This document shows, one piece after another, positions 12,549-24,842 of a DNA stretch of 64,000 nt. Positions within the stretch are counted from its first letter, which is position 1, and each line of letters opens with the position of its first letter. The stretch spans positions 9,682,001-9,746,000 of the forward strand of contig OZ005604.1 of assembly GCA_963930655.1 (NCBI GenBank), given 5' to 3'. The stretch is from Myrica gale. Its lineage: Eukaryota; Streptophyta; Magnoliopsida; Fagales; Myricaceae. The notes below the pieces were generated by a model that saw only the letters and a list, made by a program, of their open reading frames with translations, searched no databases and had not been told where the DNA came from. Made by a program: the position numbers and the translations under genes.

Positions 12549-14379
12549 CCTGAGACTAGGGCTGCACAACCCCTGTGTAGTTGTCGGTTTTGGCCAAAAC
12601 TGGAACCTACACCGAGTAGGCTGGTTTAGAAATAATTGACACCTACACCTACATCATTAAGGGCAAAAACCGGCCCTTAGTGGGTGGCAGTTTCCAATTA
12701 TTCTATATTCATATTGGGTCATTTTTAGCATTTTACGCACTTTGTCTAATGTATTTTTTTTCCTTTTTGCTTTTGGTACATTAATCACATATCAATAAAA
12801 TCTAAACTAATGAAATCCAAATTCCAAAATCAATAAAATTAAAGATCATCTTAAAAGATAAGATGAGACTTTAAAGTCCAAAGTAATAGAAACGTAACTG
12901 TAAGAATATCATAAAAATGGGTAACTCCTTCAAAACCCCTACTCCTCGATCTCCGTAGCCCAGATGAGTAACTCTACACAATATATTTAAATAGACCAAG
13001 TTATAATTTATAAAAATAAAAATATTATTGAATCTACGAGAGGGTTCAAAGACACTACGAGACGTCGAGAACCCTAAATGCTCATATGGTAAATAGGCAA
13101 CAATAAATAAGGAGGAATCCCAGAGAGGAAATCATCATCACAACCACAACAAAGAAGCAAAAATGAGTGCTAATCTTTTGGGTATCTACTCTACCAGATT
13201 TCACTAGCCTCAAGATTTGTTGACAAAGCATGAGTGCTAATCTCACCAATGAAACAAGGTTACATCCCACAATCGTGCTTCATTTGAATGAAGCAACCAT
13301 ATTTGAAATTTTGAATATCTACATACAGGCTAAAGAAATCAATATGCAAACATAATCACATTATATTAGCCCAACGTTGTTTTTGTAAAACAATTCATAT
13401 TTGATTTTGATGAAAACAAAAGTTTCTAAGTTTTGAAGACTTTAGATTTTATCTTGTCAATCCAATTTCCAAGTTATATTTCAAAAGGATTGAGGTTTCA
13501 CTCACTAAAATAATTCTAAGTGCACTTGAACACCATTACACAAGTAGATAAGATCAATTTTTCATATTGTATGTGTTTAAAGAAGTTTGGAATGGATTGG
13601 ACACTTTCAAGTTGCTGAAAAACTCTCTAGCACTTATAAGTGTCGACACATTGAGTGATGGTATCGACACATTGCACTTACTCCAGAATGCTGAATTCAT
13701 GGAGTCGACACATTGGACCATAGTGTCGACACATTGCACTAACACCCGAGACAAGATTTCCAGACCATTTTAATGTGTCAGCACATACCACCAATGTGTC
13801 GACACATTGCACTGTCTCCCGAGAGCAAAATTTCAGAACAAGTTGTAATGTGTCAGCACATACCCACGTGTCGACACATAGTGCCAATTTACAGAAATTC
13901 TAGAATGACGCCAGATCGTTCCAAGTGATTTAAAATTGCCTCAAATGACCTCCAACGGCACTCAAACTTTACAAGAAGACCCTTAATGACCGTTGAAGAC
14001 CTAAGGGCAATAAGAAGAACAAGACGGGGAGAGAAAGAACAATCTCGATCACAATAGCAACATCTAGAGAGAAAAAGCCAAGAGCCAAAGAAATCCATTT
14101 ATTGATTCCTTCAAGTCCGGAGCTCTCATTGTCAAAGCTTCTCCTCTTGCTCATCATTGACAGCTCAGCCATCAAAGGGAGAGAAATTTCTTGAAGAAGA
14201 AGGATTTGCATTATCATTCAACATCTATCCTTCCAAAGAGAGAGAAAGCTAGATCCAAAGAAATCACTTGCTAATTCGTTCAAGACCAAAGCTTCACTGT
14301 AAAATCTCATTCTCTTTTTCATCATTGACAACCAAGCCTCCAAAGAGAGAGAGATTTCTTGAAGAAGGGACAACACACT

Positions 14380-16322
14380 TGTTAGCCCAAGGTTGTTTTA
14401 CAAACAATCTATAAATGATTTTGATGATAACAAAATATTCTAAGTTTCAAAGACTTTTAGATTTTACATTGTCAATCCACTATTTCTATAATGTACTTCA
14501 AATGATTGAGGTTAATTCCTTAAATTATTTTTAAGTGGACTTGAACACCATTACACAAGTTGATAAGATCAATTTTTCATATTGTAGGTGTTTAAATAAG
14601 TGTTGGAATGGTTTGGATGCTTTAAAGTTGAAATTGGAATAGTTGCTGACAAAGAACAAATTTTTCTGACCAAGTGTTGGAAGTGTCGACACATTGGACC
14701 ATAGTGTCGACGCATTGAACTAACACCCGAGAGTATGTATTTCAGGCAACTCATAATAATTTTTTGACTAAGTGTCAACACATTGGACCATAGTGTCGAC
14801 ACACTGAACTAACACCCGAGAGTTTTCTTTTCAAGACATTTAACTTGATTTTTTTGTCTAAGTGTTGGAAGTGTCGACACATTGGACCATAGTGTCGACA
14901 CATTGAACTAACACCCGAGAGTATATATTTCAGGCAACTCATAATGATTTTTCGACTAAGTGTCAACACATTGGACCATAGTGTCGACACACTGAACTAA
15001 CACCCGAGAGTTTTGATTTCAAGACATTCAACTTGATTTTTTTGTCTAAGTGTTGGAAGTGTCGACACATTGGACCATAGTGTCGACACATTGAACTAAC
15101 ACCGAGAGTTTTCATTTCAGGACCAAGTTCAATGCGTCAGCACATACAATCAATGTGTAGACACATTGAGCGAAATTTCAGTTTTCCTGGAAATGATGTC
15201 AGCTCTCCTTTAATGATTCAAATGTCTTTTAAACCCCTCCAAAGGTATTATTGCTACACTTGATGACCGTTGAAGACCTAGACGCTATAAGAAGAAGGAG
15301 ATGGAGAGAGAGAAGAAGAAGCTCCATCAAAATAGCAACATCGAGAGAGAGAAAAGCTAAGAGCTAAATCTTCTCCTCTTGCTCATCATTGACAACCCAG
15401 CCTTCAAAGGAAGAGAAATTTCTTGAAGAAGAAGAGAGTTGCATCATCATTCAACATCTATCCTTCCGAAGAGAGAGAAAGCTTGATCTAAAGTTTTCAT
15501 TTGTTGATTCTTCCAAGATCGAAGCTCCCATTTGTCAATACTCTTCTGTTGCTCATCATTGACGACCTAGTATCCAAAGAGAGAGACAATTCTTGAAAAA
15601 AGGACAACCCACTTGTAAGCTCACTTGCCCTAACTTCTAGAGAGGGAAAGCTATTTGAAGAAGAGGGAAAATCACATCAACCAAAAAGGTTTGTGCTCAT
15701 ATCTTCCAAAATCTAGATTTCCTTTTAGAATCTTGTCTTCTTGCACTCCTTTAATCTTTCCATTTGCTAATTTGGCTTAGAGAGTCATTCCATACGATTT
15801 GCGCTTTTCATTGGCATATTCGCTTAGAGAGTCATTCATTGTAATTCCTTTGTATCCATCTTGTGGAAAATACTTGAGTGTTGTGTGAACACTTGTTAAG
15901 TGTTGGGAAAACACTTGGTCCTACTTGTGAGAGTTGAAGCGTGAGCTCGTAAAACGCTTTGTAAAGGTTCCTTAGCACCCTGGAAGTTAAGGTGTATTCG
16001 CTATTTGGAGAATAGTAGAGGAAGCCCAAGGAAGTCAATTGCCTTGGGGGTGGACGTAGGCACGTGTTTGGCCGAACCACCTAAAAACTACGGTGTCATT
16101 TCTCTTAACTCTATCTCTCTCATTAATCATTTCATATTCATACTTGTAGAGTTTTATGCCTTATCATTAATTGCTTATATTTAGATTATCATTTAGTATA
16201 TTCAGATTTGCATTTTTATCTTTAGAGAAATAGCATTTTTCATATCTGTGTTTTAATCGAAAAAGGGGTAAGTTTTTGTAAAACTCAATTCACCCTCTCT
16301 TGGGTTGTTATTTAGACTTTCA
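14380..16322 (+). repeat. Solo LTR inserted in the Sirevirus 5' LTR
   Basis: A 1,943-bp LTR (TGTTAGCCCAAGG ... TTAGACTTTCA) is bounded by identical ACACT duplications at 14375-14379 and 16323-16327. The uninterrupted sequence around ACACT is preserved in the 3' LTR near 24075. It is closer to the LTR fragment at 8871 than to its host LTR, so it belongs to a sister Sirevirus family. No internal region remains, as expected after recombination between LTRs. Confidence 0.92.
14677..15112 (+). repeat. Tandem array of palindromic SalI-like units in the LTR
   Basis: About two and a half copies of a roughly 185-bp composite unit start at GTGTTGGAAGTGTCGACAC near 14681, 14864 and 15051. Each full unit holds two or more ATAGTGTCGACACA blocks followed by CTAACACCCGAGAGT. 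The 10-bp core GTGTCGACAC is a perfect palindrome. Related LTRs in the window have the same core but fewer units. Confidence 0.8.
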
Positions 16323-17087
16323 ACACTTGCAAGTTCTCTTTGCCCTAACTTCTAGAGAGAAAAAGTTCCTTGAAGAAGAAAGAAGAGCTAACCAACCAAA
16401 AAGGCTTGTGCTCACACTTTCCAAACTTTAGCTTTGCTTTGACAATCTTGTCTTCTTGCACTCTGTTGAGCTTTCCACTTGCTGGCTTGGCTCAGAGAGT
16501 CATTCCATACAATTTGAGTTTTTCATTTGCTAATTTGGCTTAGAGAGTCATTTCATACATTTTGTGTCTCATTTGCTCATTCGGCTTAGAAAGCCTTCAT
16601 TGTAACCATCATTTGTAAATCATTTGAGTGTTGGGAAAACACTTGATCCTACTTGTGAGAGTAGAAGAAATCTTCTAGGTTGTGAGGATTTGTAAGAGAA
16701 TGTTGAAGTGTAAGCTCGGAAAACACTTTGTAAAGGTTTCTTAGCACCCGGGAAGCTAAGGTGTATTTGCTATTGGAGAATAGTGAAGGAAGTCCAAGGA
16801 AATCAATAGCCTTGGGGGTGGACGTAGGCAAGAATTGGCCGAATTACCTAAAATTGCAGTGTCATCTCTCTAACTCTATCTCTCTCATTAATCGTTTCAT
16901 ATTCATATTTATAGAGTTTATGCTTTATCATTAATTGCTTATATTTGACAAAGCATTAGACACTTTTAGATCAACATTCTTATTTGTTAAAGAGGGGTTG
17001 TTTTCAGATCTGCATATTTATAGAAAAATTGATAAGTTTTTGAAAAACTCAATTCACCCCCCTCTTGGGTTGTTAATTAGACTCACA

Positions 17088-17106
17088 ATTGGTATCAGAG
17101 CTAAGG
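17088..17106 (+). other. Sirevirus primer-binding site
   Basis: TTGGTATCAGAGCTAAGG follows the 5' LTR end and matches the methionine initiator-tRNA primer site standard for plant copia elements. Confidence 0.9.
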
Positions 17107-17122
17107 TTTAATATCTCTATCT

Positions 17123-18369
17123 ATGACGAGCCTTATTAATACCTCCTTAGCTGTAGGTCAATCTACAAATAGACCTCCCTTGTTCAATGGAACTTGTTAC
17201 AATTATTGGACTGCTAGGATGAGGATTTACATCCAAGCCGTAGATTATCAACTGTGGAGAGTTATCTCTATGGGACCTAAATTTCCTAGAGACAAGAATA
17301 GTATGTTGAGGGATGAAAAAGATTTTAATGATGTTGATCTTAAGCTTATGTCGTTAAATGCTAAAGCTATGAATCTGTTATATTGTGCACTTGATTCAAA
17401 TGAATTCAATCGTGTTTCCGGTTGTGATACCGTGAAACAGATTTGGAACAAATTCCAAATAGCTCATGAAGGTACAAATGAAACCAAGGAAAAAAAATTA
17501 GTATGCTAGTTCATAGTTATGAGCTTTTTAAGATGAAATCCGATGAATCTATCTCATCTATGTTTACTCGCTTTACCGATATTATAAATAATCTTAAATC
17601 TCTTGGTAAAGAATATACTAATGTTGAGATGGTGAAAAAGATTCTTAGGTGCCTACCAAATACTTGGGAACTTAAGGTCATCGCCATTCAAGAAGACAAA
17701 GACTTGACAAAGCTTACTTTGGATGAGCTCTTATGACCCACGAGATGAACCAAGTAAAAGGAGACGAAATTGAAGGAAAAGGCAAAAGAGAAATCATCTC
17801 TATTAGTAAAGAAGAGGAAATTGCAAACCTTTGTTTGATAACAAAGGAAAGCGAGGATGAGGTACAATCTTCACTTACTGAATACTTTTCATTTGATGAA
17901 TTGCAAGATGCGTTTAATGAACAATACCTTGAACTAAAAAGAATATTTTCAAAATATTGTTGTCTCAGAAAGAATTTTGAAAGTATTACAAAAGAGAATG
18001 ATTCTTTGAAAATTCAAGTTGTTTCTATTGGAGAGAATATTATTAGAAGAGTCAAATGATTTGAAATCTGAAAACAATGATTTAAAAAGGAAAGTTGACT
18101 CTCTCACTCAAGATCTTGCAAAATTCACTCAAGGAAAAAGAAACCTTGATATTTTACTTGGTTCTCAAATATGTTGCTTCAACAAAAGTTGCATTGGATA
18201 TGACTCCTTCAAAGATCAAAAAGCTTACTCCTATATGATTACAAAATCATCTCCATCATTTGCATTGTGCAACTTTTGTGGAAAGAATGAACATATTTCA
18301 CATACTTGTCCAACTGAAAGAAATCCACTCATGGCATTAAGTTTGTGTGGATCCAAAAAGACGAGGTGA
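17123..18369 (+). pseudogene. Gag region of the Sirevirus
   Basis: It starts with an N-terminus of Sirevirus type (RPPLFNGTCYNYWTARMRIY, the UBN2/DUF4219-like Gag start). A coiled-coil-rich segment near 17880-18120 follows, then a CCHC zinc knuckle (CNFCGKNEHISHTCP) near 18270. The region lies across several frames and is non-functional. Confidence 0.85.
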
Positions 18370-18439
18370 AGGAAGTGATTTCTAACATCAATGGACCCAA
18401 AAAGATTTGAGTACCAAAAACCAAGAGTTGATTGTTTTT

Positions 18440-20330
18440 ACAGGTGTGCTTGAAGTTCAATGTGGATGCTCCAAGCACATGATCGGAGACAACAGTTGAC
18501 TTAAATATCTTTGTCTCAAGGAAAAATGTTCGGTTACCTTTGGTGACAATGAAAAAGGAAAGATACTTGGTGTTGGTATCATTGGTATATATCCTAATCC
18601 CATATTTGAGAATGTAATTCTTGTTGATGGTTTAAAGCATAATCTCTTGAGTATTAGTCAATTATGTAACAAGAGAAACCTAGTCTTTTTTTAATCATCA
18701 ATATATCTTGTTGAGAATATTGATAGCAATAAAGTCTTTTTTATTGGACCTAGATTTGAAAATGTGTATATTGTTCATTTAGAGAGCATTTCCTTAGAAA
18801 ATATAAAATTTCTTCCATCTCTAATGACAAGGATAGTTGATTGTGCCATAGAAAACTTGTTAATGCAAGCATGGACTTGATTTCAAAAACAGCCAAAAGA
18901 ATCTTGTTTCGGTTTGCCTAACCTTACATTTGAGAAAGAAAAAAATTTGTGTAGCTTGTCAAAAAGGCAAACAAACCAAAACATCTTTTAAGCCCGAAAA
19001 TGTGGTGTCAACTTCTAGGCCAATTCATCTTCTACACATGAACTTTTTAGTCTAACCCGAACGTTAAGTTTGGGTGGCAAACACTATGGCTTTGTTGTGG
19101 TTGATAATTTCAATAGATTCACATGGGTTCTATTCCTAGCTCATAAAGATGATGTTTTTCATGCTTTTGAAAAACTTAGCAAGTGAATTCAAAATGAAAA
19201 ATGTTTTGTCATGTTTGAACCATTGCATGCTTAGGCAAATTCTTATAAAACCTCCTTATGAGCTATGGAATGATAGAAAACTCCGCATTAGTTATTTCCA
19301 TGTTTCGGTTGTAAATTCTTTATGCTCAACAACAAGAAAAATTTGGGTAAGCTCGATGCAAAAGTGGATAATGGTATCTTTCTTGGATATTCATCTTCTA
19401 ATAAAGCTAATCGTTTTTCAATAAACATACTCTAGTTGTTGGAGAATCTTTTCATGTGGTATTTGATAAATCTAACGTTTCTATGAGAAGAGATTACAAT
19501 GAAGTTGTAGATCTTGAAAAATATGTTGAGAAACCAGCTACAAGCGAAGAAAAGAAAGTTTCTCATCAACAAGAGCAAGATGTAAAAGACCTTGAAAAAT
19601 AAACATCTCAAAGCAACAACGATCTACCAAAGCCTTGGAAGTTTGTCAAAAATCATCATATTGATCAAGTCATTGGTAATGTGGAGAAAGGTGTAAGTAC
19701 TCACTCTTTTTATAATCAAGCTAGTAATTTTGCCTTACTTTCTCAAATTGAGCCAAAGAATATTTCTGAGGCAAAAGTTGATAAAAGTTAGATCCATGCC
19801 ATGAATGGTTTGACATCTAGTTCCTAGACTCCGAGATCATCCAGTTATTAGTACTCAATGAGATTTTCAAAACAAAAAGGATGTATCTGGGGATGTGGTA
19901 AGGAACAATGCAAGATTATTAGCCCAAGGTTACAATCTAGAAGAGGAAATTGATTTTGATGAAACATTTGCTCCTGTGGCTAGATTAGAATCTTTTCGCA
20001 TATTGCTTGCTTTTGCATGTTTGAATTATTTCAAATGGTTGTGAAATGTGCATCTCTTAATGATTATCTTTATGAGGAAGTGTGTGTAGAACAACCTCCT
20101 AGATTTGTAGATGAAAAAGCTACCACACATGTGTTCAAGCTCACAAAAGCACTATATGGCTTGAAGCAAGCACATCGAGTATGGTATAAACGGTTAAGTT
20201 CCTTCCTTATTGAAAATGGATTGTCACAAGGTATGATCGATACCACTCTCTTACTAAGGAAAAGGAAAATGAATTGCTTATCGTTCAAATATATGTTGAC
20301 GAATTATTTCCTTTGGATTAATTGGTGATT
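18440..20330 (+). pseudogene. Pol remnants of the Sirevirus (PR, IN, RT)
   Basis: Recognisable pieces are a protease-end region with CSKHMIGD near 18470, pre-integrase and integrase fragments around 18830-19430, and reverse transcriptase from about 19900 to 20330 (FDETFAPVARLES, then YGLKQAHRVWYKRLS). The region is compressed and broken many times. The RNase H end is not clear. Confidence 0.75.
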
Positions 20331-20690
20331 TGTGCTTGATTTGTCATGATGATTATGTTATTGATTGCATTGGACATGTTCTAATATGTGTTTTAAGTTG
20401 CTCTCTATTTTTTTCCTATTAAAATCATGCTTATTCTTTGAGAAATTATCAAATGCATTCTTTTTGCATGGCATGTGTCAACACTTGGTAAAACAAGTAT
20501 CAACACTTCTGGTTTTCATGGATGTTTTCACTAAGGAAGTATGCGTCGACACCATAAATTAATGTGTCAACACATAAGCTTCTGTTCCGAGAGCCTTCTT
20601 AAAATGCATTCGGGAACATGTGCAATGTGCTGACACACTGAGTCCATGTGTCGACACATGTTATGGGTTCACTGTTTTTAAAATAAGGGG
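20331..20690 (+). other. Non-coding stretch between pol and the extra ORF
   Basis: No conserved ORF. It holds LTR-like words, including one GTGTCGACAC palindrome near 20650 and variants near 20540 and 20630, although it is not LTR. It may be leader sequence for the downstream ORF. Confidence 0.45.
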
Positions 20691-20695
20691 CACGC

Positions 20696-22470
20696 GTGTC
20701 ATATGTATGCTCTTTTAGGGCAAAAGGGGTCAACACTTTACTTCTCTTCCCACACAGAACCTCTTTTCTCTCCCAAACGGCACGAAATCCTCTCCCTCAC
20801 AAACTACATTTACCCATAGATCTCTTCGAAAAATCCACTGTCGATAGCACTCAATCTCCTAACCCAGCCATTGTCGTGATTTCGTCAAGCCGTTCCAAGC
20901 GTCCCTCTTGCTAAAGACCATCTTCTGTCAGTTCAAGGGCAAGAAAGAAAGGACGAAGCATTAAGGAACTCACTCCTACTCCAAAGGCCTACATTTACAG
21001 GTCAGGGCTTTGTAAGAATCATTTTTGTTCAAGATTTTTGGAATAGGAAAGTGATTGCTGATCGTTGGGCTGATTTTCAATGGTTTACTAAGAGTGTTTT
21101 TTATTCTAAAGAGATGCTTGAATTTCAATGATCGGGTGTTCTTATGAATTTGAGAGTGGATTGCTTTGTGTATCTAGTAAAGTAGGTTTATGCTAATTTT
21201 TAATATTCTAAATCTGAGGATGCCACCAATTATGTGAATGAGATGCAATTATACATGTCTAGTACCACCCTTAATTCCTTGGTCTTTGTCCTTAATGGTG
21301 TAAAGAAATTCTTTGGTGCTTATGGTTGGGTGGATATGTCTGAAATTGAGCTAATTGACATTCTTAGGGTTGTGTTGGATAATCCAGCCCTAAATGAAGT
21401 GATTATACCTACTGCTAGTGTCTTGATGATTCTCATAGAAAAATTTTGCATCATATGGTATGCAATACCATTTTGTGAAGTACTGGAAAATTTGAGTACA
21501 TCATTCTCTTAGAATTATTTGTTATGTACTGTCTGATCGCCTGTACGCATATGAACCTTGGTCATTTAAAACTTAATCACATGAAGGTTGCTACTGAGAA
21601 GAAGAATTAAGGGCTACTCTATGAGATGTTTTTCACGCACATGTTTCATACTCTTGAAGTTTATTTGACTCGAGATGCAAGAGAAAAACTCAAAAACTCC
21701 AAGGAGTATAACAAGAAAACTCTTTGATTTATGGGTTTTGTTCAAAATAATGATGGAAAAAGGGTAAAGAAAGGTGTGGTGACACCTCAGAAAGGAGGTG
21801 AACGGGGAACATATTCTGAAGAAGAAAGGGAAGATGAGGAAGAAGCTAACACTGAAAGGACTCCCACTGAAACTAGGACTCTTATGGGACAACACACTCC
21901 TATCTCTTTTCCTTCACTGCAGATTGGTTCATCCTTCCGACTGCCAGCTACTAGTTCTCGTGAGCTTCACTTAAGTCAACTTGGGGATTAAATTGCTGAA
22001 ATCAAGGAGGAATAGAAAAGATTGGGTAAAAATATGAAGGACATGGTCTCTACTATGAAGATGAGATTTGAAGATATTACAAAGCTGCTTGGTGTTCATA
22101 CAGAGTGTTTTGGGACTCTTAATAAGGTTATGAGGGGTCTTATGCATCAAGTCAGCAACAACATCTATGTGATTAGAAATGTAACTCAGCATACTGTTGA
22201 TGATTTTGACTCTACTTCTGCTGAGCTTCAAGCTTTTGTCAAGTCATCAGCTGAGGATGTTATAAAGGAAACATAGGTGCATGTGGAAGCTGATAGAAAT
22301 ATTTGGCCTCATGTAATGAAATGGACGTATTGGTTCTCCACGACTTGGATGGACTGGCTGAAGAACTTTGTGATTGAGTAACCTCCTCCCATCCAGAAAT
22401 CCAAACCTTTTAGCTCAACTACATAGTCCACTAAATAGCTAATTGCCTACTTCCCTCCCCTTATCCTATT
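20696..22470 (+). pseudogene. Extra downstream ORF region of the Sirevirus
   Basis: It lies between reverse transcriptase and the 3' LTR, where Sireviruses of the SIRE1 kind carry an additional, often called envelope-like, ORF. Readable parts include FLEQESDC/RWADFQWFTKSVFYSKEMLEF-like sequence near 21040-21130, an acidic Glu-rich stretch near 21800-21870, and a helical segment (KNMKDMVSTMKMRFEDITKL) near 22030. It is in several pieces. No signal peptide or membrane segment could be established, so an envelope role is not shown. Confidence 0.55.
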
Positions 22471-23070
22471 TTTGATGATGCCGAAGGGGGAGAAATTAGT
22501 AGTGGTTATAGGGAGAAGTGGAAAGAAGTTTATAAGTATTATGTTGTCTTCCCAGCTCTTAGTGAGGACATTTCTTTTTGAATTAATCTTATTTTGTCAT
22601 CTTTATGTTTTGTAGTTGTTATATTGGCTATACTCTTGACTTGCATTTTATAATGATTATCTCTGGTATTTATTTGCCTCAAATGGATTATTTAATTATG
22701 CTCATATCTGTTGATTATCTCTTATTGGTATCTATAAGAAATTTGAGAAGTGCTTATCTCTTTGCACTTCATTGTGAATTCATTGTGAAAACTTCAAGGT
22801 AGTATTTCTAACTCTCAAATCCTCTCTATATGAAGTCTTGTGTTCTGGTTGGTAAATTTGAAGTTTGGGAGGACTGGAGGAAGATATAGAAGTGTTATCT
22901 CTTTTTTTAAATTTTGGGAAACCACCATTTATAAAGGAAACTCTTGCAAAAATTTTGTAAAATCTCAAAGTCCTTTTTGCTAAAAATGTTATGAAAACTC
23001 CTGCTTAGTCTCAGCAGGAGCTTTTCTATTGGTTAGCAAATTGTTGTTTTTAAAATGGTTTTGTCATCAT
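22471..23070 (+). other. 3' untranslated stretch of the Sirevirus
   Basis: AT-rich sequence before the polypurine tract with no conserved ORF. Confidence 0.5.
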
Positions 23071-23085
23071 CAAAAATGGGGAGAT
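23071..23085 (+). other. Sirevirus polypurine tract
   Basis: AAAAATGGGGAGAT lies immediately upstream of the 3' LTR start, where plus-strand priming takes place in copia elements. Confidence 0.75.
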
Positions 23086-24842
23086 TATTAGCCCAACGTT
23101 GTTTTTGTAAAACAATCCATATTTGATTTTGATGATAACAAAAGTTTCTAAGTTTTAAAGTCTTTATATTGTATCTTGTCAATTCAATTTCCAAGTTATA
23201 TTTCAAAAGGATTGAGGTTTCACTCACTAAAATAATTATAAGTGCACTTGAACACCATCACACAAGTTGATAAGATCAATTTTTCATATTGTAGGTATTT
23301 AAAGAAGTTTGGAATGGATTGGACACTTTCAAGTTACTGAAAAACTCTCCAGCACTTATAAGTGTCGACACATTGCACTTACTCCAGAATGTTGAATTCA
23401 TGGTGTCGACACATTAGACCATAGTGTCGACACATTGCACTAACACCCGAGACAAGATTTCTAGACCATTTTAATGTGTCAGCACGTACCACTAATGTGT
23501 CGACACATTGCACTGTCTCCCGAGAGCAAAATTTCAGAACAAGTTTTAATGTGTCAGCATATACCCATGTGTCGACACATAGTGCGAATTTACAGAAATT
23601 CTGGAATGGCGCCAGATCGTTCAAAGTGATTCAAAATTGCCTCAAATGACCTCCAACGGCACTCAAACTTTACAAGAAGACCCTTAATGACCGTTGAAGA
23701 CCTAAGGGCTATAAGAAGAACAAGAAGAGGAGAGAAAGAACAAGCTCGATCACAATAGCAACATCTAGAGAGAGAAAAAGTCAAGAGCCAAAGAAATCCA
23801 TTTGTTGATTCCTTCAAGTCCGGAGCTCTCATTGTCAAAGCTCCTCTTGCTCTTCATTGACAACCCAGCCATCAAAGGGAGAGAAATTTCTTGAAGAAGA
23901 AGGATTTGCATCATCATTCAACATCTATCCTTCCAAAGAGAGAGAAAGCTAGATCCAAAGAAATCACTTGCTAATTCGTTCAAGACCAAAGCTTCACTAT
24001 CAAATCTCATTCTCTTGTTCATCATTGACAACCTAGCCTCCAAAGAGAGAGAAATTTCTTGAAGAAGGGACAACACACTTGCAAGTTCTCTTTGCCCTAA
24101 CTTCTAGAAAGAGAAAGTGTCTTGAAGAAGAAAGAAGAGCTAACCAACCAAAAAGGCTTGTGCTGACACCTTCCAAACTTTAGCTTTCCTTTCATAATCT
24201 TGTCTTCTTGCACTCTATCAAGCTTTCCACTTGCTGACTTGGCTTAGAGAGTCATTCCATACGATTTGAGCTTTTCATTTGCTAATTTGGCTTAGAGAGC
24301 CATTTCATACTTTTTGTGTCTCATTTGCTCATTTGGCTTAGAGAGCCTTCATTGTAACCATACTTTGTAAAACATTTGAGTATTGGGAAAACACTTGGTC
24401 CTACTTGTGAGAGTAGAAGAAATCCTCTAGGTTGCGAGGATTTGTGAGAGAGAATTGAAGTGTAAGCTTGGAAAACACTTTGTAAAGGTTCGTTAGCACC
24501 CGGGAAGCTAAAGTGTATTTGCTATTGGGAGAATAGTGAAGGAAGCCCAAGGAAGTCAATAGCCTTGGGGGTGGACGTAGGCAAGCATTGGCCGAACTAC
24601 CTAAAATTGCGATGTCTTCTCTCTAACTCTATCTCTCTCATTAATCGTTTCATATTCATACTTGTAGAGTTTTATGCATTATCATTAATTGCTTATATTT
24701 GACAAAGCCTTAGACACTTTTAGATCAACATTCTTATTTGTTAAAGAGGGGTTGTTTTCAGATCTGCATATTTATAGAAAAAGCGATAAGTTTTTGAAAA
24801 ACTCAATTCACCTCCCCTCTTGGGTTGTTAATTCGACTCACA
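23086..24842 (+). repeat. 3' LTR of the Sirevirus
   Basis: A 1,757-bp LTR, TATTAGCCCAACG ... GACTCACA, homologous along its length to the 5' LTR without the nested insertion. It contains five GTGTCGACAC palindromes between about 23360 and 23580 and the conserved GGGGGTGGACGTAGG block near 24570. The CATTA duplication follows. Confidence 0.9.

Larger units (their letters stand above)
13364..17087 (+). repeat. 5' LTR of the Sirevirus
   Basis: It starts TATTAGCCCAACG and ends GACTCACA. Without the nested solo LTR it is about 1.78 kb, matching the 1.757 kb 3' LTR. Sequence before 14380 matches 23086-24080 and sequence after 16327 matches from about 24081. It carries several GTGTCGACAC palindromes near 13640-13880. 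Confidence 0.88.
13364..24842 (+). mobile_element. Sirevirus (Ty1/copia) with a nested solo LTR
   Basis: A complete element boundary: LTRs at 13364-17087 (including a 1.95 kb nested insertion) and 23086-24842, with identical 5-bp CATTA on both sides (13359-13363 and 24843-24847). The methionine-tRNA primer site TTGGTATCAGAGCTAAGG follows the 5' LTR. Gag, protease, integrase and reverse transcriptase pieces come next, then a long extra region before the 3' LTR with a possible envelope-like or other ORF, as in the Sirevirus lineage. The first 110 bases of the two LTRs differ at roughly 7 percent by eye, so it is not recent (probably a few million years). The coding region is broken many times. 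Confidence 0.88.

Noticed and set aside
14677-15112. CRISPR-like array of short palindromic repeats
   Set aside because: Unit spacing and the spacers are themselves repeated, the array lies inside a plant LTR, and the same palindrome occurs in other LTR copies. It is an LTR tandem repeat.
20696-22470. Viral envelope gene in the Sirevirus
   Set aside because: The position fits the envelope-like ORF of Sireviruses, but no signal peptide, membrane anchor or cleavage site was seen, so only an extra ORF is called.
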